From assembly GCA_002366835.1 (NCBI GenBank), contig DFBZ01000134.1, positions 1 to 5,172 of the forward strand: 5,172 nucleotides of DNA, given 5' to 3'. Shown in pieces: positions 1 through 4,973 of this stretch. The first letter of the stretch is position 1. Each line of letters begins with the position of its first letter. Below the pieces are notes generated by a model. It was not told the DNA's origin. It did not search any database and was given only the letters and a program-made list of their open reading frames with translations. A program made the translations under genes and the position numbers. The DNA comes from Gammaproteobacteria bacterium UBA3067. Lineage in GTDB: Bacteria > Pseudomonadota > Gammaproteobacteria > Pseudomonadales > UBA3067.

Positions 1-1
1 C

Positions 2-58
2 GATGACTGGGTGTCAGACGACTACGGCTGGAATATCACCGGCAGCGGTCAAGAGTAA
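2..58 (+). CDS. C-terminal end of an unidentified upstream protein (partial)
   Basis: Frame 2 is open from the window edge to a TAA at 56-58 and reads DDWVSDDYGWNITGSGQE. The acidic and aromatic composition looks like real protein rather than a random frame, and the stop sits 11 bases before a strong hairpin, as expected for a gene end. Eighteen residues are too few to assign a family. The tail does not end in Phe, so it is not an obvious outer-membrane beta-barrel C-terminus. A second frame is open from an ATG at 3-5 to a TAA in the hairpin loop, but its product (TGCQTTTAGISPAAV...) looks less protein-like. Confidence 0.45.
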   Translation, partial: DDWVSDDYGWNITGSGQE

Positions 59-69
59 TATTCCATTCG

Positions 70-101
70 TTTCAGAGGCGGTTTAAAAACTGCCTCTGAA
101 A
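70..101. terminator. Strong hairpin, probable (bidirectional) terminator between genes
   Basis: The arm at 70-84 (TTTCAGAGGCGGTTT) pairs with 87-101 (AAACTGCCTCTGAAA) over 15 positions with one G-U wobble. In practice the innermost A-T pairs open to give a small A-rich loop. It starts 11 bases after the upstream stop codon. The flanking T and A bases are symmetric, so it could act in both directions. There is no long T-run directly after the stem, only a T5 at 118-122, so the intrinsic terminator call is good but not certain. Confidence 0.65.
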
Positions 102-172
102 TTCTACTCGATTGCGCTTTTTAAAAAGATATAGGTTTTTCAGTTAGATTCAGAGTTTTGCGAAGCTTTCTC

Positions 173-179
173 AAGGAGG
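173..179 (+). promoter_or_regulatory. Shine-Dalgarno-like AAGGAGG with no start codon at normal spacing
   Basis: AAGGAGG is a near-perfect anti-16S match, but no ATG, GTG or TTG lies 5-12 bases downstream. The first usable ATG of the cytochrome gene is at 220, about 40 bases away. It may be fortuitous, belong to a folded leader that brings it near the start, or be left from an older start. The real starts (ATG at 220, 229 or 235) have no good ribosome-binding site of their own. Confidence 0.25.
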
Positions 180-219
180 CAGCAGTACAGCCTCATCGTT
201 CACACTTTTAAAGCTATCG

Positions 220-2961
220 ATGGGTGTTATGTACATGACAAGAACACAGAAAGAAGTTCCAGTCTTCCAAATTAACACTCAGAAGTGGGTACTTGCCTTA
301 TTTTTTATAATTGGCTTCTTTTTGAATCCCTCAATCGCTGAGCCCAAGCCAAACCAAGGAGGAGGACAAGAGAGCGGAAATAAAGATTACCATGACTTCC
401 GCTACGACCCCGTCAAGCAGATTTATCATGTAAACGGGAAAATTCCGGTTTCAGCCGTACAAAAGGATTTAAACGGAGCGCTGTGTTCAAAATGCCATAG
501 TGAAGAGCTTGCGGAGGTCAAGAATTCGGTTCACTTTAAAATTCAAGCGCCTAATCCACGGATTATGTTCCCGGGAGGCGGCGCGCACGGCATGCTTGAT
601 CGAGCCTGCGGCTTACCCGGAACGACAGGTCTGACCAATTACACCAGTGACGTGAATTTAGGTGAATGCGCCAAGTGTCATACAGGCCGCTTTTTGCCGG
701 TCATGGAGGATGCTTTCGCTTCCACTTTCAATCAAATGGAGCTTCCAAACCCTGAACAACAAGCAGCGGATATTGTTAACGCTGGAATAGATTGCTTAAT
801 TTGTCATTCTGAATCTTATACTGCAGTTCCAGAAGGTAGCGAACCGGCATCCTATGCTGATGTTGGAGACAAGTCCCCACTACCAGCAGGGTTTGCCCGT
901 GCCGCCAGGGATAATACTGACTTTGATCGTGATGGCTCTCCTGACCTGTTGCTAGACACCGATGGTGACGGAAAACCGGATATGCCTCTACTGTTTGATA
1001 GTGATGGAGATGGTGTTCCAGAAACGCCTTGGCAAACCTCTGCACAAGACAGGAGCCCTGCCGCTGTCATGTCTGTTGGCCCAACAACAGAGGAAACTTG
1101 CATGCGATGCCATGAGCACAATCGTACAGGCTACAAGCGTGCCACATTTTTTGCGCCAGGCTACGATGTTCACGCGACCTTAGATGAAGGGCCGTTTGAT
1201 GGGGCTACTAATCGCTGTACTGTTTGTCATCGCCTTCCAGACGTGGATGGTGACGGTGACCCTGATCATAAATTTGTCCGTGGTCACGATGTTGGCGGCG
1301 ATATGGCAGCAGCGGATTTTATTCCACCACCACCTGGAGTTGCGGCCGACCCCGACGACCCCACTCATCTAACCTGCGTCCAGTGCCACGACAACTTGCA
1401 AGAAAATCGCCATAACGTGAAAAATCGCGGTAACACTAAAAATCAAGGCAAAGCAAGCACCAGCAGGAGGCCAAACAAGGCCCATTCTGATAAGCACCTG
1501 AGTGCCATCGCTTGCCAAACCTGCCATATCACCGCCAGCAGTGGCATAACCTACTCCATGTATGGGCACGGCGCACATCTCTCATTTGGCCGAAATAAAG
1601 AGGGAAAAGACACCAAGCTGATCACAGCAGATCACATGATTGCAGAAAATGCAGATGATATTGCAGCAGACTTTTCCGCCTACCGTATACCGCCCACCTT
1701 GGTCTGGTTTAACGGGAGCACCTCTTTTCTGGCGCAATCATTGGCGGTAAGAGGATCCCCCAACGCAAAAATATTTCCGTTTAAACCCATGGCAAACGGT
1801 ATGGTCTTCGACGCGCGTTTTTTTTCAGGCGAGAAAATAAGCAGCAGTGAAGGCGTTCTATACAATGCTCACTCCATGTTCCGGTTTTTTGCTAACGAAG
1901 ACGCAAATTGCAGCTCGCCTGTTTGTAGTAATGCTGAAGTGCTCAGCGCTTTAAATATGCTTGATCTCACGCCAGAAGAAACACGCGGAATCACCCTTGC
2001 CGATTTCATATCAGATGATCCTAAGCGGCAAGCGATGGCCATGATGCAGATTTTTCCCAACTTAGTTTATTTTGATAAACAAAGTTATGGTTACGAACAT
2101 TACCTCACATCCTCTGACTCTATTTTTGACAAAAATAATGATGGGTATATTGACGTTGAAGAGAACTTTTTCTTTGACATGTTTCGCGCTGCGAACGCAG
2201 GTCTTACAAAATTCCAGGGGTTTAATTTTCCGATGCGGCTGCCAGTTGACTACCAATGGTACCCACCTTTTAAAAAACCACAGGAACTTGTCACAATGAA
2301 ATTGCCGGACGGTACTTTAATGAAGATGTTCCTATCCATGCAGGCGGACAAACTACCAGAGTCACAGCGAGAAGCTTATCTTGCTTCAATCGAAAACTAT
2401 CCGGCTTTTTCTAACGGCATCACTCTGGGTGGACACGGTGTTCGTAAAAAAGAAGAGGCTCTGGGTGCCTCACCGAAAGGATGCCTGACTTGCCACGGAG
2501 AAGATGGTGTGCTGGCCGCCCCTGTGCCCGTTACCCGCAAGGAGGTGTTAGAAATACCCAATATGGGTAGCGTGGAATTACCGTTATACCAATGGAAATA
2601 CTATAACGTTCACAAGCTTGTGGATTTAGGCCTCCAAACAACGGGTGAAGCCATAAGCAGCGGTCAGACCAATGTAGACATTGCGGACAATGAAAATTAT
2701 GTACGAACGAGTAGTAAAACTATCCGCATAAACTGGTTTATGCCCGAAAGCAGTGGCTATATGGCAGCTGACGACTCCGCCGCACTAGAGGGAACTGATT
2801 TAACGACAACGGATGTAACCTGGAATAAGGGCTCCTGGATGCCTGTACTTGAACCCGTAGTAGATTACGTGCCCAATTATGAGGTTCTTGGGTATAAACG
2901 TGAAGAAGTGATTCGAAAGCCTGCGCCAGGTTCTAATCGCCCTCCTCCGCCAAATTTTTAA
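220..2961 (+). CDS. Exported octahaem c-type cytochrome with calcium-binding loops
   Basis: Predicted exported electron-transfer protein of 913 residues. Residues 23-40 are a hydrophobic segment ending S-I-A, followed by EPKPN: a Sec signal peptide with cleavage near residue 40, no lipobox Cys and no later membrane span, so periplasmic or secreted. Eight CXXCH haem-attachment motifs start at residues 89, 150, 192, 294, 333, 386, 432 and 755. Seven lie in the first half; about 318 haem-free residues separate the seventh from the eighth. Asp-rich DxDxDGxxD loops fill 234-268 and 341-349, and 637-648 is a canonical EF-hand loop (D637, N639, D641, G642, I644, E648). C564 and C569 could form a disulfide. 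A Pro-rich stretch lies at 368-373 and the tail ends PPPPNF. ATG at 220 is the longest start; M4 and M6 (235) also fit the signal peptide. The gene ends in tandem TAA TAG. I recognise the multihaem class, not a named family; the electron partner and substrate cannot be read from the sequence. Confidence 0.93.
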   Translation: MGVMYMTRTQKEVPVFQINTQKWVLALFFIIGFFLNPSIAEPKPNQGGGQESGNKDYHDFRYDPVKQIYHVNGKIPVSAVQKDLNGALCSKCHSEELAEVKNSVHFKIQAPNPRIMFPGGGAHGMLDRACGLPGTTGLTNYTSDVNLGECAKCHTGRFLPVMEDAFASTFNQMELPNPEQQAADIVNAGIDCLICHSESYTAVPEGSEPASYADVGDKSPLPAGFARAARDNTDFDRDGSPDLLLDTDGDGKPDMPLLFDSDGDGVPETPWQTSAQDRSPAAVMSVGPTTEETCMRCHEHNRTGYKRATFFAPGYDVHATLDEGPFDGATNRCTVCHRLPDVDGDGDPDHKFVRGHDVGGDMAAADFIPPPPGVAADPDDPTHLTCVQCHDNLQENRHNVKNRGNTKNQGKASTSRRPNKAHSDKHLSAIACQTCHITASSGITYSMYGHGAHLSFGRNKEGKDTKLITADHMIAENADDIAADFSAYRIPPTLVWFNGSTSFLAQSLAVRGSPNAKIFPFKPMANGMVFDARFFSGEKISSSEGVLYNAHSMFRFFANEDANCSSPVCSNAEVLSALNMLDLTPEETRGITLADFISDDPKRQAMAMMQIFPNLVYFDKQSYGYEHYLTSSDSIFDKNNDGYIDVEENFFFDMFRAANAGLTKFQGFNFPMRLPVDYQWYPPFKKPQELVTMKLPDGTLMKMFLSMQADKLPESQREAYLASIENYPAFSNGITLGGHGVRKKEEALGASPKGCLTCHGEDGVLAAPVPVTRKEVLEIPNMGSVELPLYQWKYYNVHKLVDLGLQTTGEAISSGQTNVDIADNENYVRTSSKTIRINWFMPESSGYMAADDSAALEGTDLTTTDVTWNKGSWMPVLEPVVDYVPNYEVLGYKREEVIRKPAPGSNRPPPPNF
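919..1023 (+). repeat. Three tandem Asp-rich calcium-binding-type loops within the cytochrome
   Basis: Residues 234-268 contain three consecutive units: DFDRDGSPD, DTDGDGKPD and DSDGDGVPE, spaced 12-14 residues apart. They resemble thrombospondin type 3 or dockerin-like calcium loops. A fourth copy, DVDGDGDPD, lies at residues 341-349 (1240-1266), directly after the fifth haem motif. In known proteins such loops bind Ca2+ through alternating Asp side chains. Here they sit between haem sites 3 and 4 and again between 5 and 6. Confidence 0.7.
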
Positions 2962-2986
2962 TAGCGTGACTTTGTTCGATTCGATA

Positions 2987-3006
2987 AATGGTAAGCAGTG
3001 ACCATT
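2987..3006 (+). terminator. Weak hairpin after the cytochrome gene
   Basis: AATGGT at 2987-2992 pairs with ACCATT at 3001-3006 across an 8-base loop, 25 bases after the stop codon. The stem is short and AT-rich and no T-run follows, so termination here is only a possibility. No better terminator was seen in the next 200 bases. Confidence 0.2.
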
Positions 3007-3223
3007 GTTGCTATGGGTTGCTGATAAAGAGTTTTCAAAGGTTTAGCAAGATTATCTCTTTTAATAGATTTTCATTCAGGTATTTGAATACTACATATTT
3101 AGTTCGATGAAACAAGCTCATGTTTATCGAAAACTGCGAGAAAAAATGCCATCGAAGTTGCAGCAAACGCGGGATGCACCCATCTATCTATATCGTTAGC
3201 GCTCAACCTATACTCCTGACTTA
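3007..3223. other. Spacer without a convincing gene
   Basis: This is an AT-rich stretch between the cytochrome gene and the intron remnants. The only notable frame is a 30-codon ORF, 3107-3199 on +, beginning MKQAHVYRKL and ending PIYLYR. It has no ribosome-binding site and no recognisable relatives, so I do not call it a gene. Near 3195-3207 there is a small palindromic core (AGCGCT), just downstream (in minus-strand reading) of the minus-strand intron end. This would be part of that intron's 3' exon. Confidence 0.5.
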
Positions 3224-3300
3224 GTCATGGTAGAACAACCCCGTTGCAGAGGCACCCACACACAGATCCAGACGTGCGGAAGTACCGCATCCGGCTCTTC
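3224..3300 (-). mobile_element. Group II intron 3' end (domain V and VI), 5'-truncated
   Basis: Read on the minus strand, 3297-3265 has the form of group II intron domain V. It begins GAGCCGGAT with the catalytic AGC triad, has a GCGG/CCGC upper helix, an AC bulge, and closes with GTCTGGATC. The basal helix has one mismatch (G opposite A) near its foot. The following bases to 3224 run GTGGG...TTCTACCATGAC, which fits a domain VI hairpin and a typical ...AC intron terminus with a candidate branch A 8 bases from the end. No maturase reading frame is recognisable upstream on this strand, so only the 3' tip is left. The assignment is by motif recognition, not alignment. Confidence 0.55.
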
Positions 3301-3439
3301 AATAATATCATTGCCCGTGTAAAGCACAGGCCCTCAATACCAATCCACAACAATGAGTCATTTGCTCACACGCATGGGTTGAATTCCGAAATACCTTAAC
3401 ATTCCCTTGATCCAAAGGTAAAAACTCCGCAAGGCTACC
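3301..3439. other. Unassigned junction between two opposed intron remnants
   Basis: This stretch joins the body side of the minus-strand intron tip to the body side of the plus-strand maturase remnant. Translation in all frames gives nothing I recognise. A 62-codon minus-strand ORF (3308-3496) runs through it, but its first part is the antisense of the maturase remnant. The stretch is either decayed intron domain IV sequence or the fusion point of the two truncated copies. Confidence 0.4.
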
Positions 3440-3571
3440 TTGTTTCGATCTAGACATTGGAAATGGCGTAGCTCTAAAAACTACTGGATTAAGCAAGCTT
3501 TATCTAACGCCTGTCTTAAATCTGAAGGATTGTATGAATTGCGCGAGGACTGGATAAAACTTCACCACCCC
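3440..3571 (+). pseudogene. Group II intron maturase, C-terminal remnant
   Basis: The frame is open from 3422 (after a TAA at 3419-3421). From 3440 it encodes RSSKNYW, then ALSNACLKSEGLYELRED and WIKLHHP. This matches the extreme C-terminus of group II intron reverse transcriptase/maturases: a Ser/Lys-rich GYW-like motif, then an ALSNAWL-x-x-x-GL-like helix and a final W-x-K-x-H. The family usually has several residues between the YW and the ALSN helix, so a small internal deletion is likely. The reverse transcriptase, domain X and any endonuclease regions are absent and there is no real start codon. The frame continues without a stop through the intron 3' domains to 3679, which is further evidence of decay. 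In life it would assist splicing and retrohoming of its own intron. The call is by motif memory, without alignment. Confidence 0.55.
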
Positions 3572-3635
3572 AGCTTACGCCCTGTGTGGATTTGTATGGA
3601 GGGTATTGTGGGGGCTAAACCCCCCGTTACCCGAT
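3572..3635 (+). mobile_element. 3' terminus of the plus-strand group II intron (decayed domain V, domain VI)
   Basis: Immediately after the maturase remnant, GTGTGGATTTGTATGG (3584-3599) resembles the 3' strand of domain V, but the expected 5' strand with its GAGCC/AGC triad is missing. A two-tier hairpin then follows: GGGTA (3601-3605) pairs with TACCC (3628-3632), and GGGGG (3610-3614) pairs with CCCCC (3620-3624) around CTAAA. This fits domain VI. A candidate branch-point A at 3629 lies 7 bases from a terminal GAT ending at 3635. The intron would therefore end 10 bases before the stop codon of the convergent nuclease gene. It cannot splice without domain V. Confidence 0.5.
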
Positions 3636-3645
3636 TAGGCTTGAT

Positions 3646-4422
3646 CTATACATATGCTAAAAATCTTCTGTATAAGTGAGTTTCGCATTTTGGGCAAGAG
3701 TTAACCCCAGGCTCTACTCCTTCCCACTGAGTTCCGCACATAGCACACTCATAGTTTGCAGATTTTTTTTCAGGTTCTTGGTATTCCAAATATTTCAGAT
3801 ACACACCACGCTTCGATTGGAGTTGAGTCTCTTTCCTGGCAGAATCTAGAAGCTCTAGCTGACTCAGTGCGGCTTCAACCGCTTCCGTGGCCTCTTGTAG
3901 TGAGCAGGAAAATACTTCTCCAAATAGCGCCTTCCTATCTAGGCGATCTGCTAAGATTTTATGTGAAAGCAACTCCACCTGCTCAATTTTCTCCGTGTGA
4001 AAAATGGTGCCAATTTGCCACGTCCCAACTGGCTTATCACGGTTTCGATATGGCTCTATTCGTCCTTCAAGATTTCTAACTTTTCGAGTTACTGATCCCT
4101 TTTCGCTGCCGGAAAGCTCGCCGAGACTTTTTTTTAAATTTTCTAAATGTGACTCAGCAAGTGCTACATCTTTCTCAAGGGGTAATGCATCCCCGCCCTT
4201 ACAATTTCTACCGTCTTTAACATGCTTCGGAGCAAAACCTCTATCGTTAATAAATACTCTTGCGCCACATATTTGGCAAGTCACTTTTTGTCCTAGCCAC
4301 ATGTCATTGACGCTTCTAAGGCGGTCGACCACGTCATTAGTAGTCATGCCGACTTTTACGCGCTGCGCTTTTGAATTCTCAAGAATGTATATAGCTCCGC
4401 GCTGGTAGTTCAACTCGACCAT
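3646..4422 (-). CDS. GIY-YIG / T5orf172-like nuclease with inserted zinc knuckle and C-terminal zinc ribbon
   Basis: A 258-residue protein of the GIY-YIG endonuclease superfamily, closest by eye to the T5orf172 (meiotically up-regulated 113-like) group. The N-terminal half of the fold is at residues 9-37: GAIYIL (GIY-like), then KVGMTT and DRLRSV with the conserved Arg34. The second half is at 133-186: a helix with H154 and the GEVF motif with the expected catalytic Glu169. Between them lie a C49/C52/H67/C74 knuckle (CQIC...KHVK...NC) and a charged Leu-rich stretch, residues 81-122, likely helical or coiled coil. The C-terminus is a zinc ribbon, C226-x2-C229 and C243-x2-C246. Catalytic positions look intact, so it is probably active on DNA. 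The ATG at 4422 is fixed by an in-frame TAA immediately upstream; no Shine-Dalgarno is visible, so it may be leaderless or poorly translated. It stands alone, convergent with the intron remnant. Relatives occur in phages and mobile islands; its target and role are unknown. Confidence 0.85.
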   Translation of the reverse strand: MVELNYQRGAIYILENSKAQRVKVGMTTNDVVDRLRSVNDMWLGQKVTCQICGARVFINDRGFAPKHVKDGRNCKGGDALPLEKDVALAESHLENLKKSLGELSGSEKGSVTRKVRNLEGRIEPYRNRDKPVGTWQIGTIFHTEKIEQVELLSHKILADRLDRKALFGEVFSCSLQEATEAVEAALSQLELLDSARKETQLQSKRGVYLKYLEYQEPEKKSANYECAMCGTQWEGVEPGVNSCPKCETHLYRRFLAYV

Positions 4423-4896
4423 TTAAACTAGACTTAACTTGTTATTAAGCGGAATTCATTCCTGTTAATCTCAACCAAGGGAGATCACGGATTCACTATG
4501 CCACGTCAATACAAACACACCCGTAATCGCACTCCTAACCTTCGCCTTTTCGATGACTCCTTTAGCTTATATCAATCAGAGACTTTTACTAGCGGGATAC
4601 CCCAATAGCCCTCTCCCCCAACACCAAATTTAATTTTGACTCGAATACAATAAGCCAGCCTTTTCTTGCCACAATAAGACCGGATTACACCCAGAAAAAA
4701 CACCACATTTCAGGCACGGCAAAATCAACCCCGCTTACAAGTGATGACGATTAGTGAGGAGTTGTAATTACGATTATTGACGCTTGTTTTCAACCACTCT
4801 GCACAGGATATGCACAGGAGGTAAAATCAAGGCGTGACAACGGAAGGGGATTCATACGATTTCTGAGAGTAACACGTTGATTCTAAACAGAATAAA
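4423..4896. other. Intergenic stretch without a convincing gene, next to the tRNA half-site
   Basis: The longest small frame worth noting is 4498-4608 on + (36 codons, beginning MPRQYKHTRNRTPNLRLFDD). It has a purine-rich AAGGGAG at 4477-4483 about 14 bases before its ATG. It could be the N-terminus of a lost gene, but I recognise no family. The stretch must contain the promoter of the minus-strand nuclease; TTAACA, read on the minus strand near 4468, is a possible -35 without a clear -10. A short direct repeat (4800-4819) and a weak hairpin (ATTCT/AGAAT, 4880-4893) lie close to the tRNA 3' end. Confidence 0.5.
4800..4819 (+). repeat. Tandem direct repeat TGCACAGGA x2, 11-bp period
   Basis: TGCACAGGA occurs at 4800-4808 and again at 4811-4819. 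The 11-base spacing puts both copies on roughly the same face of the helix, as for tandem protein-binding sites. The second copy lies within ATATGCACA, one base from a DnaA-box-like TTATNCACA. It is 78 bases from the tRNA half-site. The repeat is plain in the sequence; its function is not known. Confidence 0.4.
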
Positions 4897-4951
4897 TGGT
4901 GCCCGGGGCCGGAATCGAACCGGCACGACCTTTCAGTCGAGGGATTTTAAG
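4897..4951 (-). tRNA. 3' half of tRNA-Leu(UAA), truncated; probable attachment site
   Basis: On the minus strand, from 4951 down, the sequence reads: anticodon loop CTTAAAA with anticodon TAA (4949-4947), 3' anticodon stem TCCCT, a long variable arm CGAC-TGAAAG-GTCG (type of Leu/Ser/Tyr tRNAs), T arm GCCGG-TTCGATT-CCGGC (4924-4908), acceptor 3' strand CCCGGGC, A discriminator and encoded CCA (4899-4897). All of these elements are intact. Upstream of the loop the match stops: the 5' anticodon stem should be AGGGA but is TGGAA, and no D arm or 5' acceptor strand GCCCGGG is present. The gene cannot give a functional tRNA. A clean break at the anticodon loop with a perfect 3' half is the usual form of the distal att copy left by a tyrosine integrase that targets tRNA genes. 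Confidence 0.8.
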
Positions 4952-4973
4952 TTCCAGAACCCCTTCTTTCAGT

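Noticed and set aside
102..219. Sigma-70 promoter or FNR/CRP site upstream of the cytochrome gene
   Set aside because: TATAGG (130-135) has no acceptable -35 at 16-18 bases, and neither TTGAT-N4-ATCAA nor TGTGA-N6-TCACA is present.
1911..1928. CSSPVC (residues 564-569) as a ninth, non-standard haem site
   Set aside because: There is a CX4C spacing but no His after the second Cys, so a disulfide is more likely than covalent haem attachment.
3107..3199. 30-codon + strand ORF (MKQAHVYRKL...)
   Set aside because: No Shine-Dalgarno, no recognisable relatives and a length common by chance in AT-rich spacers.
3308..3496. 62-codon minus-strand ORF over the intron junction
   Set aside because: Its first part is antisense to the maturase remnant, the rest resembles no protein I know, and no ribosome-binding site is visible.
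3610..3625. GC-rich hairpin as intrinsic terminator of the nuclease gene
   Set aside because: On the minus strand no T-run follows it, and it is better explained as the inner stem of group II intron domain VI, although it may secondarily act as a 3' hairpin.
3572..3679. C-terminal part of the 79-codon + strand ORF as protein
   Set aside because: After LHHP the frame runs through the decayed domain V, the domain VI hairpin and the antisense of the nuclease gene, so it is not maturase sequence.
3756..4408. Overlapping + strand ORFs of 107 and 134 codons
   Set aside because: They are shadows of the GIY-YIG nuclease gene, whose minus-strand frame carries clear conserved motifs.
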